Source: CAVVYW01 sp963752605
Lineage (GTDB): Bacteria; Actinomycetota; Thermoleophilia; Solirubrobacterales; 70-9
Assembly (NCBI GenBank): GCA_963752605.1
Contig: CAVVYW010000005.1
Span: 1,364,001-1,428,000, forward strand
Reading direction: 5' to 3'
Length of the DNA stretch: 64,000 nucleotides
A model generated the notes under the pieces. That model had not been told where the DNA came from. It was given only the letters and a program-made list of their open reading frames with translations, and made no database searches. The position numbers and the translations under genes were made by a program. This document shows positions 1-9,782 of the stretch, piece by piece; the first letter of the stretch is position 1; the number at the start of each line of letters is the position of its first letter.

Positions 1-1207
1 CGAGGCCGGGCCTGAAGAACTTGTCCCAGACGTCGGTGTCGGTCAGGTAGTGCAGAACGGTGTGCGGGTCACGTCCCTGCAGTTCCTCAACTCTGTCTAT
101 TGGGCCAATGCTGACCCACGGCAAGGGGTTTCCGCTCACGATCAAATTGCGGATGTACCAAAGGCCTCCGCCGACGGTCAGCCCTGCCAGCCATGATCCC
201 GCGGCACGTCCGCGGTTGCCGGCGCCCGCGATGTAGATCACGCCGGCCGTCAGGGCCAGCACCGGTGGGACGACCGTCAACTTCGTGCCAACGGCCAATC
301 CTGCTGCAAGGCCCGCTACCAGGAGGGCGCCGCCGGGAACCGGCTGGGCGCGACTCGGCGAGGAGCTGCCGGGTGGGGCGCCCCCCAGCCAGCGCGTGTT
401 GACAAGAATCGCCACGGCGGCAAGGAACAGGGCGATCGCCACGACGTCGTTGTTGGCGTTGCCCGGTTGGCGAGAGAACAGCAAGTTGGCCGCCATCAAC
501 GCAGCTACCGCGGCAGTTGTGGGCGCTCCCGCACCGTACGGCCTGCCGATGCACCAACCCGCAAAGAGAGCAAGCCCCAGCCACGCGAGATTCAGGAGAG
601 GAGACAGGAAGTCGTTGCCCAGCACCAGCAGCCCGTCGCCGTGGAGCAGCTCGGAGACCTGGGGGTAGAACCAGTTGAGGTAGAGCGGATCGGTGTAGAG
701 CAGCTCGGTGACGGACCCGCTCTGGGCGAAGTGCGCGGCGAACGGCATGTGGTACCAGAGCGAATCACCGCCGTAGATGCCCCGGTCCAGCGTCAGCAGC
801 GTCGGCGCGGCCCACTGCGCCGCGACCAGCAGCGCGAGGACGATCGCGGCTCCGATCTCCAGGCGGCTGACCGGCGGCGCCTCGCGCTCACGGCTCTCCG
901 GCCATCTCCCGGTCTTGGAGCCTCGCTTCGCGGCGCGAATCAGCAGCGGCTCGAGTCGCACCCCGCCACCTCCCACGATCAGGCAGGCAAGCACCAGCAC
1001 CGGGCCATCGAGGAGCCCGAAGAGGCCGAGGAGCTCGGAGACGGCAGTCAGGATCGCAATCGCGAGGATCCCGTCCGCGAGCAGCGCCGGGGCACCGGTC
1101 CAGCCGGGCAGCGCGGCCCGGCGGGCTGTGCGCCCGGCGATCGCCATCGGGACGACGATCAGCGCCAGCCCGAAGATCCCGAGGATGTAGTCGCCGGTGC
1201 CGTCCAT
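1..1207 (-). CDS. GT-C-type polytopic membrane protein, paralog A (3' end outside window)
   Basis: Last gene of a four-gene tandem set of large membrane proteins; it runs off the left edge, so only about 402 N-terminal residues are seen. The ATG at 1207 overlaps the TGA of the upstream paralog (TGATG), which implies translational coupling. The protein starts MDGTGDYILGIFGLALIVV and has many hydrophobic segments. It shares with its paralogs a periplasmic motif (WYH-PFAA, then DPLYLNWFYPQ-SELLHG) and a later NLI-SGNPLPW motif. An acidic residue before a W/Y-H-P-AA loop resembles the first extracytoplasmic loop of GT-C (GT39/PMT-like) glycosyltransferases that use polyprenyl-phosphate sugars. 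That assignment is by resemblance; donor and acceptor are unknown. Confidence 0.7.
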   Translation of the reverse strand, partial: MDGTGDYILGIFGLALIVVPMAIAGRTARRAALPGWTGAPALLADGILAIAILTAVSELLGLFGLLDGPVLVLACLIVGGGGVRLEPLLIRAAKRGSKTGRWPESREREAPPVSRLEIGAAIVLALLVAAQWAAPTLLTLDRGIYGGDSLWYHMPFAAHFAQSGSVTELLYTDPLYLNWFYPQVSELLHGDGLLVLGNDFLSPLLNLAWLGLALFAGWCIGRPYGAGAPTTAAVAALMAANLLFSRQPGNANNDVVAIALFLAAVAILVNTRWLGGAPPGSSSPSRAQPVPGGALLVAGLAAGLAVGTKLTVVPPVLALTAGVIYIAGAGNRGRAAGSWLAGLTVGGGLWYIRNLIVSGNPLPWVSIGPIDRVEELQGRDPHTVLHYLTDTDVWDKFFRPGL

Positions 1208-3357
1208 CACTTTGAGCGGGGGCGTCCGCACGCGGCCGGGTCCAGATCCCCCTCGAGGCCGTACACGGCCGTCCGTCCCTCCAGGAGAAGCCGCTGGACG
1301 TTCGGGTCGCCGTCCACCCAGCCCCGCTCCGGTGAGGTGCGAGCGCTGGCCGGGTTGTTGAGGTCCAGGTCGGGAGTGGTCACCAGGTAGTCATAGTCGC
1401 CATCGTTGAGCGCCGCCCGGAAGTCCTCGCACTTCTCGATCCGCCGGAAGTCGCCGCTCGGGCCCTCCTCCCCCACATACTGGACGTAGTTGGCGAGCTC
1501 GTCGCCGTAGAGGCCGTATTGGTTGTAGGCGCCGCTCGTCCCGGCGACTGCAATTCGGAGGCCACTGGTGCCCTTCGCCCAGCGGAAGGCGTCGGCGAGC
1601 TCGAAGCGGAAGTCCTCCGCTCGGTCGTAGCGGTGCTCGAAGTAGTCGTCCTGGCGCTCCCACCCGACCGCGGCGATCGCCAGAGCGAGCACCGCCCCGG
1701 CGCCCGCGGCGAGTGCGGGGCTGCGGCGGGCGAGCAGTGCGATCGCCACCGGTGCGCCCACCAGGACGATCCCGATCAAGGCGGCGGCCGGGATGCTGCT
1801 GAAGGTCTCGGTCCAGATGTAGGCGGAGTCGGAGGAGGTCGTGACGAGGATCAGCGCCAGAACCCCGCCTATAAGCAGCGGCAGCCGCCAGCGCTCCGGC
1901 GCCAGCTTCGGCTCGAGCGGCAGCAGTGCCAGGCCCAGGGCGAACCCCGGCGCGAGGTAGCGGAGGTTGATCCCGAAGGCCATCGGGTCGCCCTCCGGTC
2001 CGGCGGCCGTGAGTGGGGTGAAGACGTAGGCGATCGCGGCGGCGATCGTCACCACCCCGCACAGGCGCACCGCCGGCGAACGCGGCCGCAGGACGGCCAG
2101 GACCGCCCCCGCCCCCGCCCCGCCCAGGATCAGGAACCAGACCGGCCCGAACAGATTGGTGATCGACTTGTAGAAGTCGCGCCAGACGTCCACGTCCGGG
2201 TTCTCGAAGATGTAGTGGCCGACGGTGTAGTCATCGCGGCCCTCCAGCCCCCGGCCCGGCCCCGGCAGGTCGATCGGCCCGATGTCCTGGATCCACGGGA
2301 GCGGGCTGCCGGAATGAATCAGATTGCGGAGGAACCAGATGCCGGCCGTCGCCGCCACGCCTCCCAGGAACAGCAGCAGCGCCCGGCGGCGGAGTTCCGG
2401 CGGGACGATCAGCGGCACGCCGATCGCCATCGCCAGGGTTGCTCCGGCGATCGTCAGCTTCGTGCCCAGGGCCAGGCCCATCGCCAATCCGGCGATGAGG
2501 ATGGCGGCGCCGAGCGCCGGCAGCGAGGGCCCGCCGCGACGGCCCACCGCCCAGGCGTTGATGAGGAGGGCAGCAGCGGCCAGCAGCAGTGCGACCGGTG
2601 CCATGTCCGTTGCCGGGGTGCCGGCCTCCCGCGGCACGAGCGGGCCCGTGTCCATCACGATCGCTGCAGCGACCAAGGACAGTGGCGCCACTCCGTAAGG
2701 CCTGCCGATGCACCAGGCCGCGAGGAACGCCAGGCCGAGCCAGCCGAAGTTGACGAGCGGGCTGAGGATGTCGCGGTCGAAGAGGGCGATGCCCGCGCCG
2801 TGGAGCAGCTCCGAGTTCTGCGGGTAGAACCAGTTGAGGTACAGCGGGTCGGTGAAATGGAGCCCCCACACCGACCCGGTGTCCGCGATGCGCGCCGCGA
2901 ACGGGCCGTGGTACCAGAGCGTGTCGAAGGTGAGCATCCCCCGCGCCCAGACGTCCTGGAGGCCCGTGGCCCAGTGGGCGGCGACGAAGGCCGCGGCCGC
3001 GAGGGCTATGGCCGTCTGCAGACGAGGGACGGGCAATGAAGAGGGGATGAGGCCGCCCTCCGTGCCTCCCGCACCGTCGGCGGCGGCCTGTGCCCGAAGC
3101 CAGGGAGCCCGGTGAATGCCAACACCGACCGCCACCGAGGTGACGACGAGCACGACCGGCTCGAGGATTCCGAGGACGCCGAGGAGCTGGAGCAGGATCG
3201 TGAGTACCGAGATGCCCAGCACGGCCTCGGCGAGCCGCGCGGGCGGGCCGGTCCACGCCGGGAGCAGGCGCTCGCGCAGCCGCACCGCCGCCAGTGCCAT
3301 CGGGACCGCGACGGCAGCGAGTCCGACGACCCCGCCGAGATACTCGCCGAAGCTCAC
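1207..3357 (-). CDS. GT-C-type polytopic membrane protein, paralog B
   Basis: 716 aa from a GTG at 3357 that overlaps the TGA of the upstream paralog (GTGA). Roughly the first 560 residues are alternating hydrophobic segments. They include the family motif DTLWYHGPFAARIADTGSV (about 145-165) followed by DPLYLNWFYPQNSELLHGAG. The C-terminal ~130 residues are a soluble domain with the family signature YGDELANYVQYVGEEG and a DGDYDYLVTTP strand, probably outside the membrane. Loop and topology fit a GT-C glycosyltransferase acting on a lipid-linked sugar for the cell envelope (inference). The gene is intact and serves as a reference for the broken paralog next to it. Identity with A, C and D looks moderate, so the duplications are not recent. 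Confidence 0.75.
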   Translation of the reverse strand: MSFGEYLGGVVGLAAVAVPMALAAVRLRERLLPAWTGPPARLAEAVLGISVLTILLQLLGVLGILEPVVLVVTSVAVGVGIHRAPWLRAQAAADGAGGTEGGLIPSSLPVPRLQTAIALAAAAFVAAHWATGLQDVWARGMLTFDTLWYHGPFAARIADTGSVWGLHFTDPLYLNWFYPQNSELLHGAGIALFDRDILSPLVNFGWLGLAFLAAWCIGRPYGVAPLSLVAAAIVMDTGPLVPREAGTPATDMAPVALLLAAAALLINAWAVGRRGGPSLPALGAAILIAGLAMGLALGTKLTIAGATLAMAIGVPLIVPPELRRRALLLFLGGVAATAGIWFLRNLIHSGSPLPWIQDIGPIDLPGPGRGLEGRDDYTVGHYIFENPDVDVWRDFYKSITNLFGPVWFLILGGAGAGAVLAVLRPRSPAVRLCGVVTIAAAIAYVFTPLTAAGPEGDPMAFGINLRYLAPGFALGLALLPLEPKLAPERWRLPLLIGGVLALILVTTSSDSAYIWTETFSSIPAAALIGIVLVGAPVAIALLARRSPALAAGAGAVLALAIAAVGWERQDDYFEHRYDRAEDFRFELADAFRWAKGTSGLRIAVAGTSGAYNQYGLYGDELANYVQYVGEEGPSGDFRRIEKCEDFRAALNDGDYDYLVTTPDLDLNNPASARTSPERGWVDGDPNVQRLLLEGRTAVYGLEGDLDPAACGRPRSK

Positions 3358-5664
3358 TGCCCCGCGATGCGCTTACCGGGTGCGTCGCACTCGGCGGGAT
3401 CCAGGTCGCCACTCAGCTGGAAGACGAAGGCCTGGTCGCTGGGCTCATCGCCGTCAAACGCGAGCACGCGGCGGCTCGTGGGCTGATCATCGGCCTTGGT
3501 GGGCCCGGTCCACTCGGCCTCGACCGGGGAGGAGCCCTGTGTGCGCTGGTCGGGAGAGATCACGACGTAGTCGTAGTCGCCGTCGTTCAGCGCCTCGCGC
3601 CACTCCTGGCACTGCTTGATCAGGTCGGGATCGGAGGCCTCCCCCCTCTGCGCCGCCTCACTGGCGATCGGGCGGAAGGTCCCGTGGTCCCCCTCGTCCG
3701 CGACGTACTGGACGTGGTTGGAGAGGTCGTCGCCATAGAAGACGTACTGCTTGAAGCCCGCCCGGCCGCCCACCACCGCGATCCGCGCGTCATCGGGCTC
3801 CTCCTCGTTGAACCAGGCGAGGGCGGCCTTCATCCCCTCGGGGAAGTCGTCGGGCGCGGTGGCGGCCCGGTAGCGGTCGTCCTGGTAGTCGTCGATCTGC
3901 TTCCAGCCGATTCCGATCACGAGGCCCAGGGCGAGCGCCGCCGCCGCGACGATCCCGATCCGGGGGAAGCCTCGCTGACCCGCCAGGGTGAGGGCAACCG
4001 GGACCAGGACGAGGAAGAAGGCGAGCGCGACACCGCCGATGAAGAAGCGGGCGCGCCAGACGTCGTCGCCGAGGTCCCAGAGCGGGATCGCGGAGACGAG
4101 CAGCAGCAGGGCGAGGCCCCAAAGGGGCCAGCGTCGGCGCTCGGTCGCGCGCGAGGGCGGGATCGACCGCGAGCAGCATCGCGCCGAGGCCGAGCGCTGG
4201 TGAGGCGTAGCGGAGGTTGGTGTCGAAGGCGGTCGGCGAGCCCTCGGGCCCTGCGGCCGTCAGCGGAGTGAACAGGTAGGCGATGGCGCTGAAGAAGGCG
4301 ACGAACCCGAGCATCCGGATGACCGGCGTCCGGCCGCGGAACATCGCGAGGACGAACCCGCCGATCACGACGGCCAGGACGACCGGCCACAGCACCCCGA
4401 AGCTGTCGTTCAGCCCCGGGATGAGCGAGTCCGAGATGACGTCGAAGTCCGGTGGGAAGACGTAGTCGGCGACGGTGTGGGGCTCGCGGATGTCGATGTC
4501 GAGCTGGTCCGGGCCGGGCAGCGATCCCTTGTCGAGCCAGGGAAGCGGGTTGCCCGCCTCGACCAGGTTGCGCGCGAACCAGAAGCCCCCGGTGACCAGC
4601 GAGCCGGCGGCCCAGATGACGGCGGTCCGGATCCTGCGGCCGGCGCCGGCGACGAAGATCACGCCGAGCGTCAGCAGCCCGTACGGCGCCAGCAGGTTGA
4701 GCTTGGTGCCCAGCGCCAGGCCCGCCGCCAGCGCGGCGACGAACAGGGCCGTGCCGGGGAGGATCGGGGTGAGGCCCACCCCGGTGCCGACAAGCCCCCG
4801 CCGTGGCGGCTCGGCCACCGCCGCGTCGGCCTCGGGCGATCCGCCGGCAACCGGCCGCGCGGCGCGGGTCGCGGCGCGGGCCTGCGCCTCCGCGTTCACC
4901 AGGATCGCGGCGGACGCGAGCAGGAAGAAGAGACCCGCGGTGTCGTTCTTCGCGTCGCCCGGCTGGTAGAGGAGGAGCATCTCCGCGTCGAGGACCAGGG
5001 CGAGGGCGAGCAGGGCGGTGGCGGCTGCCCCGTAGGGGCGCCCGAAGCTCCAGGCCGCCAGCAGGCAGAGCGCCATCCAGCCGATGTTGAGCAGCGGCGA
5101 GAGAAAGTCGCTGTCGAGGAAGAGGACCCCGGCCGAGTGGAGGAGCTCGGAGTTCTGCGGGTAGAACCAGACGGTCAGGCGCAGGACCTCGGTGAAGTGG
5201 AGCGCGCCCACCTGCCCCTCCTGCACGAAGCGGGCCGCGAAGGGAGCGTTGTGCCAGGTGGTGTTCGGCAGGTACATGCCGATGTCCAGCCCTGTCTGGG
5301 TCGGCATCGCCCAGTGGGCGGCGACCAGCAGGGCGCCGAGCAGCGCGACGCCCAGCGCCACCGGCGGAATCGCCGGTGACGGCAGCGGAACGGCGTGCCA
5401 CGGCCGGCCCGCCGCGAGACCGGCGCCCACCCCGGCGACGAGAGCGCCCGCGAGGACCCATCCCGGCTCATACAGTCCGACGACGCCGACCAGCTCCAGC
5501 GTCACGACCAGCAGCGAGATGCCGAGCACGACCTCCGCCAAGCGGGCAGGGGCGCCGGACCATCCCGGCAGCCAGCGGCGCCGCAGGCTGACGGCGGCGA
5601 AGCCCATCGCCGCCGCGACCAGGATCAGCTCGATCGAGCCCTGGAGGTAGTCCCCGAAGCTCAC
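3354..5664 (-). CDS. GT-C-type polytopic membrane protein, paralog C, interrupted by a frameshift
   Basis: Start GTG at 5664 overlaps the stop of paralog D (GTGA); the stop at 3354-3356 overlaps the GTG of paralog B. The N-terminal part (MSFGDYLQGSIELIL...) reads well down to about 4153. There the frame turns into Arg/Pro-rich nonsense, while the expected membrane segments and the C-terminal domain (YGDDLSNHVQYVADEG, DGDYDYVVISPD) continue one frame over. Removing one base in the CG-alternating run at 4146-4153 restores a product of about 769 aa that aligns end to end with B and D. Either a true pseudogene or a one-base sequence error; the clean reading on both sides favours error. Same predicted GT-C role as its neighbours. 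Confidence 0.7.
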
Positions 5665-7925
5665 GTGTGCGCCAGGTCGCCCAGCTCCTCACAGGTGCCG
5701 GGATCGAGCTTGCCGTTGATCTTGTAGATCCGCGCGGGGCCGGAGCGGAGGAAGAGATTCGCGTTCGGGTCGCGGAAGGTCCACACGTTCTCCGGTGGAT
5801 CCCGATCCTCGGACTCCCCGACCCGCGGCGTCGTCACCACGTAGTCGTAGCCACCCTCGTTGATCGCCACGCGCCACAGCACGCAGTTGTTGATGGGCCG
5901 GAAGGTGCCGCGGCGAAGCTCCTCCCCGATGTACTGCACGTGGTTCGAGAGGTCGTTGCCGTAGAAGAAGTACTGACCGAAGGCGGCGGCGCGGCCGCTC
6001 ACCCCGATCCTCTCGTCCTCAGCCTCCCGGCCCCACTCCTGGAGCGGGGTCCACTGCGGGGTGGCGCGGAACCCACCCGTCAGCGGCGGCGCCACATCGG
6101 CCAGGTAGCGATGCTCGAGGTACTGGTCCTTCTGCACGCGCCCCAGCGCCACCACCGCGATCAGGGTGGCGAGGCCCACCCCCCAGATCGCGGCCGCCGG
6201 CGCCCCGGCCCGTCCCACCGCCACCATCAGTGCGGGGACGCCGACGAGCAGGAGCGCGAGCTCGATCGACTCGTCGAGGTGGGCGGCCTCCCAGTTCGAC
6301 TGGGTGATCGTCCCTCCCAGGATCAGCGCCCCGAAGAAGCCGATCAGCACCCAGGGCCGGATGCCGTGACGCATCATCGGGACCAGGGGCAGCAGCACGA
6401 AGGCGATGATCAGCACCGGCGCGACGTAGCGGAGGTTGGCGTCGAAGCCGCTCGGGTCGTACGGGTCGCCGGAGGCGGTCAAGGGCGTGAAGACGTAGGC
6501 GAGGCCCGCGACGATGCCGGTTATCGCCAGCACGCGCATGAAGTAGCTCCCGCCCTTGAAGAGCGCCAGGAGCAGGCCCGCCACCGCCGCGGCCAGCACC
6601 ACGGGCCACAGCGGCCCGAGGCGGTCGTCCAGCACGGGAAAGAGCTTGTAGTCCCAGACCCTGGGGTCGTTCCAGTACTCGCTGAGGCTGTGCGGCGCCC
6701 GCGGGTAGAGCGCGATCTGCTGCGGGCCGGGCAGGTCGATCGGGCCGAGCTTGTCGATCTGGGGGAACGGGAAGACCGCGTGGATGATGTTTCGCCCGTA
6801 CCAGAAGCCCGCGGTGATCACCATGCCCCCGAGCCAGATCCCCAGGGCGCGCACCCAGTGGCGCGGCCAGGCGAGGTAGGCGATGCCGATCGTGAGGACG
6901 CCGAGCGTGGCGAGCAGGGTGATCTTCGTGCCGATCCCAAGGCCGGCGGCGAGCCCTCCCAGGAACAGCGGACCCACCCCGATGCCCGCGAGGGCCCGCG
7001 GATCCCCGGCGACGGGCACGTCCTCGATCACGCCGCGATCGGGATGCTCGGGAAACCGCTCGTCGGGGTCCCCGTCATCGTCATTTGCGCCGCCCGCGAT
7101 CGGAGGCGCGCTCGCGACCTCGGGGGCCGCCCGCGCGGTGGCGGCGCCGTCGATCAGGAAGGCGAGGGCGGCTAAGAGAAAGAAGAGCCCGGCGATGTCG
7201 TTGGGGGCGTTGCCGGCCTGGGTCCCGACCATCATCTCGGAGTCGAGCACCACGGCCGCACCCGCCACGGTCACGCCGCCGACGGCATATGGGCGTCCGA
7301 TGCACCAGGCCGCCAGCAGGGCGAGCGCCACCCAGACCAGGTTGATCAGCGGCGAGAGGAAGTCGCTGTCGAGCGCGACGATCCCGACGCCGTGCAGAAG
7401 CTCGTTGTTCTGCGGGTAGAACCAGGCCGCGAGCTTGAGCGGGTCGGTGAAGTGGAGCGGCCCGACCTCGCCCGTTTCCGCGAACCGGCCCGAGAACGAC
7501 ATGTGGTACCAGGTGCTGTCCTGGAAGTACATGCCGCGATCGAGGCTCTGCTCCGTCGGCTGGGCCCAGTGGGTGACGACGACCGCGGCGGCCACGATCG
7601 CGACCGCGATCATCGCCCGGCTCGGCCTCGCCTCGGGCGCCTCCACCTCGTGGCGGATGCCGCGGCTCCGGGCCCACCATGCACCGGCGAGCCCGACGAT
7701 GACGCAGGCGACCACCAGGGGAACCTCCTCGAGCAGCTTGAAGAGGCCGAGCAGCTCGGCGATCACGACCAGGGCGGAAAGCCCGAGGATGATCTCCGCG
7801 AGCCGGGCGAGCGCCCCGGTCCACGCCGGCACGAGCAGCGCGCGCACGTTGTACGCACCGAGGCCCAGGGCGGCGGCAATCACGGCCAGCTCCGCCGTCC
7901 CGAGCAGGTACTGGCTAGTGCTCAC
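5661..7925 (-). CDS. GT-C-type polytopic membrane protein, paralog D
   Basis: 754 aa, intact, and the first gene of the four-paralog transcription unit. It begins MSTSQYLLGTAELAVIAAAL. The periplasmic loop carries DSTWYHMSFSGRFAETGEV and then DPLKLAAWFYPQNNELLHG, and a later NIIHAVFPFPQ segment matches the NLI-SGNPLPW motif of the others. A charged hydrophilic insert near residues 270-305 (DDDGDPDERFPEHPDRG) is specific to this copy. The C-terminal soluble domain has YGNDLSNHVQYIGEEL and GGYDYVVTTP. Family-level call: GT-C fold, probably polyprenyl-phosphate-sugar dependent glycosyltransferase (inference). A terminator hairpin at 7966-7992 separates it from ftsB, so the set probably has its own promoter near 7926-7965. 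Confidence 0.75.
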   Translation of the reverse strand: MSTSQYLLGTAELAVIAAALGLGAYNVRALLVPAWTGALARLAEIILGLSALVVIAELLGLFKLLEEVPLVVACVIVGLAGAWWARSRGIRHEVEAPEARPSRAMIAVAIVAAAVVVTHWAQPTEQSLDRGMYFQDSTWYHMSFSGRFAETGEVGPLHFTDPLKLAAWFYPQNNELLHGVGIVALDSDFLSPLINLVWVALALLAAWCIGRPYAVGGVTVAGAAVVLDSEMMVGTQAGNAPNDIAGLFFLLAALAFLIDGAATARAAPEVASAPPIAGGANDDDGDPDERFPEHPDRGVIEDVPVAGDPRALAGIGVGPLFLGGLAAGLGIGTKITLLATLGVLTIGIAYLAWPRHWVRALGIWLGGMVITAGFWYGRNIIHAVFPFPQIDKLGPIDLPGPQQIALYPRAPHSLSEYWNDPRVWDYKLFPVLDDRLGPLWPVVLAAAVAGLLLALFKGGSYFMRVLAITGIVAGLAYVFTPLTASGDPYDPSGFDANLRYVAPVLIIAFVLLPLVPMMRHGIRPWVLIGFFGALILGGTITQSNWEAAHLDESIELALLLVGVPALMVAVGRAGAPAAAIWGVGLATLIAVVALGRVQKDQYLEHRYLADVAPPLTGGFRATPQWTPLQEWGREAEDERIGVSGRAAAFGQYFFYGNDLSNHVQYIGEELRRGTFRPINNCVLWRVAINEGGYDYVVTTPRVGESEDRDPPENVWTFRDPNANLFLRSGPARIYKINGKLDPGTCEELGDLAHT

Positions 7926-7965
7926 TAGGTCTCATAGCCCGATCTCAGAGGGAGTCCCCTCGCAT

Positions 7966-7992
7966 AAAAAACGCGGCCCAGCGGCCGACGCG
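7966..7992 (-). terminator. Intrinsic terminator downstream of ftsB
   Basis: Read on the minus strand, a G+C-rich hairpin (GGCC pairing with GGCC, extended by three pairs across a one-base bulge, GCTG loop) is followed directly by six T residues. It lies 19 bases after the ftsB stop and ahead of the glycosyltransferase set. It is the only hairpin in the window with a full U-tract. Confidence 0.7.
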
Positions 7993-8010
7993 CGGGGATG
8001 ATAACCGGGC

Positions 8011-8349
8011 TTAGTCGCCCAGGCCGTGGACGACGTAGGAGCGCTCGCCCGCGCGGATCAAGCCGAGGCGGCGTGCCTCCCGCTCGACCGTGAGCGGGCT
8101 GGAGGCCCGCTCCACCTGCTCCTCGAGGGACGCCTGCTCGGCCTGGAGCTCCGCAAGACGCTCCTCACCCGCCTTCGAGTCTCGCCAGGCGTCGATCAGG
8201 TTGACGACCGGGTTGAGGTAGGAGATCAGCACCCCGAAGAGCACCAGGACGAGGGCGATCCTTCCCACGCGGTCCCAGCGCACCCGGCTGGGCCCCACCC
8301 GCCGCCTGACTCTGCGCGATCCCGGACGCCTGGCTGCATACGTGCTCAC
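8011..8349 (-). CDS. ftsB: FtsB/DivIC-family septum formation initiator
   Basis: 112 aa from a GTG at 8349. An Arg-rich cytoplasmic N-terminus (1-27) leads to a single membrane segment (about 29-47, IALVLVLFGVLISYL). A coiled coil follows (about 57-82, heavy in E/L/A/Q), then the typical end LTVEREARRLGLIRAGE. This is the layout of FtsB/DivIC, the bitopic protein that joins FtsL and FtsQ in the divisome and helps activate septal peptidoglycan synthesis. It lies 41 bases downstream of eno in the same orientation, the usual eno-ftsB pairing of actinobacteria, and was probably co-transcribed with it. Confidence 0.85.
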   Translation of the reverse strand: MSTYAARRPGSRRVRRRVGPSRVRWDRVGRIALVLVLFGVLISYLNPVVNLIDAWRDSKAGEERLAELQAEQASLEEQVERASSPLTVEREARRLGLIRAGERSYVVHGLGD

Positions 8350-8390
8350 GGTCCTGGGATTCGTCGCCCGGGGCCGCTAGTCCTCCCCCA

Positions 8391-9698
8391 CTACCGCTGA
8401 AACACGGAGGCGCCCGGGTACTCGGCGCGGTCGCCGAGCTCCTCCTCGATCCGCAGCAGCCGGTTGTACTTGGCCACGCGATCCGACCGCGAGGGCGCGC
8501 CCGTCTTGATCTGCCCCGCGTTGGTCCCGACCGCGAGATCGGCGATGGTGGTGTCCTCGGTCTCCCCCGAGCGGTGCGAGATCACCGTGGTGTAGCCGGC
8601 GTCCCGTGCCACCTGAATGGCCTCCAGCGTCTCGGTCAGGGTGCCGATCTGGTTGACCTTGATCAGGATCGAGTTGGCGACACCCTGCTCGATGCCGCGG
8701 CTGAGGCGCTCCGGATTAGTCACGAAGAGGTCGTCGCCCACGAGCTGGGTGCCGTGAGCCTGGAGCTTCTCGGTCAGCAGCTTCCATCCCTCCCAGTCCT
8801 CCTCGTCCATCCCGTCCTCGATGGAGACGATCGGGAAGCGGTCCACGAGCTCGTGCCAGTAGTCGGCCAGCTCGGCCGGCGACAGCTTCCGGCCCTCGTG
8901 CTCGAGGTCGTAAGCGCCGCCCTCGAACAGCTCGCTTGTCGCCGGGTCCATGGCGATCTGCACGTCCACCCCTGGCGCGTAGCCGGACTCCTCGATGGCC
9001 GCGACCAGGAAATCGAGCGCCGCCCGGTTGGACTCGAGGTCGGGGGCAAAGCCCCCCTCGTCGCCGCCGGCGGTCGAGAGGCCCTTCTTCGCGAGGGTGC
9101 CCCTGAGGGCGTGGAACACCTCGGTGCCGACACGCAGGCACTCGGCGAAGGTCTCTGCACCGCTCGGGACCACCATGAACTCCTGGAAGTCCACCGAGTT
9201 GTCGGCGTGCGCCCCGCCGTTCAGCACGTTCATCATCGGCACCGGTAGTACTCGGGGATCACCGGCGTCCTCGGCGCCGGTCCCCTTGTAGAGCTCGGCG
9301 AGGTGCTCGTAGAGCGGCCTGCCGGCGTCGGCCGCCGCGGCCTTGGCGGCAGCGAGTGAGACGCCGAGGATCGCGTTCGCCCCCAGGCGGCCCTTGTTGG
9401 GCGTCCCGTCGAGGTCGATCAGCTTGCGGTCGAGCCCCGCCTGGTCGGCGGCGTCCGCCCCCTTGAGCGCCGCGGCCAGCTCGCCGTTGACGTTGGCGAC
9501 CGCCTTGGAAACGCCCTTGCCGTCCCACTCGTCACCTCCATCGCGCAGCTCGACCGCCTCGAACTCGCCCGTGGACGCCCCGGAGGGCACGGCCGCCAAG
9601 CCGCTCGCGCCGGAGTCGAGCACGACCGCTGCCTCGACCGTCGGGTTGCCCCGCGAGTCGAGGATCTGCCGTCCTTGGATCGATTCGATCGCGCTCAC
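8391..9698 (-). CDS. eno: Enolase (phosphopyruvate hydratase)
   Basis: 435 aa from GTG at 9698 (VSAIESIQGRQILDSRGNPT), which matches the conserved enolase N-terminus. A longer frame reaches 9776 but would add 26 unrelated residues and cross a hairpin. Converts 2-phosphoglycerate to phosphoenolpyruvate in glycolysis. Visible signatures: SGASTGEFEAVELRDG substrate loop, the GGDEGGFAP catalytic region, the metal-binding ED in SIEDGMDEEDWEG, and the active-site LIKVNQIGTLTETLE followed by SHRSGETEDT. Full family length. No strong Shine-Dalgarno is visible. Sits between a collagen-like gene and ftsB in the mazG-eno-ftsB block. Confidence 0.95.
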   Translation of the reverse strand: MSAIESIQGRQILDSRGNPTVEAAVVLDSGASGLAAVPSGASTGEFEAVELRDGGDEWDGKGVSKAVANVNGELAAALKGADAADQAGLDRKLIDLDGTPNKGRLGANAILGVSLAAAKAAAADAGRPLYEHLAELYKGTGAEDAGDPRVLPVPMMNVLNGGAHADNSVDFQEFMVVPSGAETFAECLRVGTEVFHALRGTLAKKGLSTAGGDEGGFAPDLESNRAALDFLVAAIEESGYAPGVDVQIAMDPATSELFEGGAYDLEHEGRKLSPAELADYWHELVDRFPIVSIEDGMDEEDWEGWKLLTEKLQAHGTQLVGDDLFVTNPERLSRGIEQGVANSILIKVNQIGTLTETLEAIQVARDAGYTTVISHRSGETEDTTIADLAVGTNAGQIKTGAPSRSDRVAKYNRLLRIEEELGDRAEYPGASVFQR

Positions 9699-9730
9699 CG
9701 GAGGCGGAGTGTTCCAGAGGCCGGGAACGC

Positions 9731-9756
9731 GAGCGGCCCGCCGGGGCGGGCCGCTC
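9731..9756 (-). terminator. Perfect 12-bp stem hairpin between collagen-like gene and eno
   Basis: GAGCGGCCCGCC pairs perfectly with GGCGGGCCGCTC around a two-base spacer. It lies 27 bases after the collagen-like gene stop and 33 bases ahead of the enolase start. There is no U-tract, as is common for actinobacterial terminator-like hairpins. It probably ends or attenuates transcription entering eno, but could also be an mRNA 5' structure of eno. Confidence 0.5.
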
Positions 9757-9782
9757 GTCGTCGTGTCTTCAGGCAACGAGAT

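Noticed and set aside
1391..2062. 223-codon minus-strand open frame inside paralog B
   Set aside because: Arg/Gly/Pro-rich out-of-frame reading of an intact gene.
3917..5461. 514-codon minus-strand open frame inside paralog C
   Set aside because: Shifted-frame shadow of the glycosyltransferase; the true frame with family motifs runs through the same DNA.
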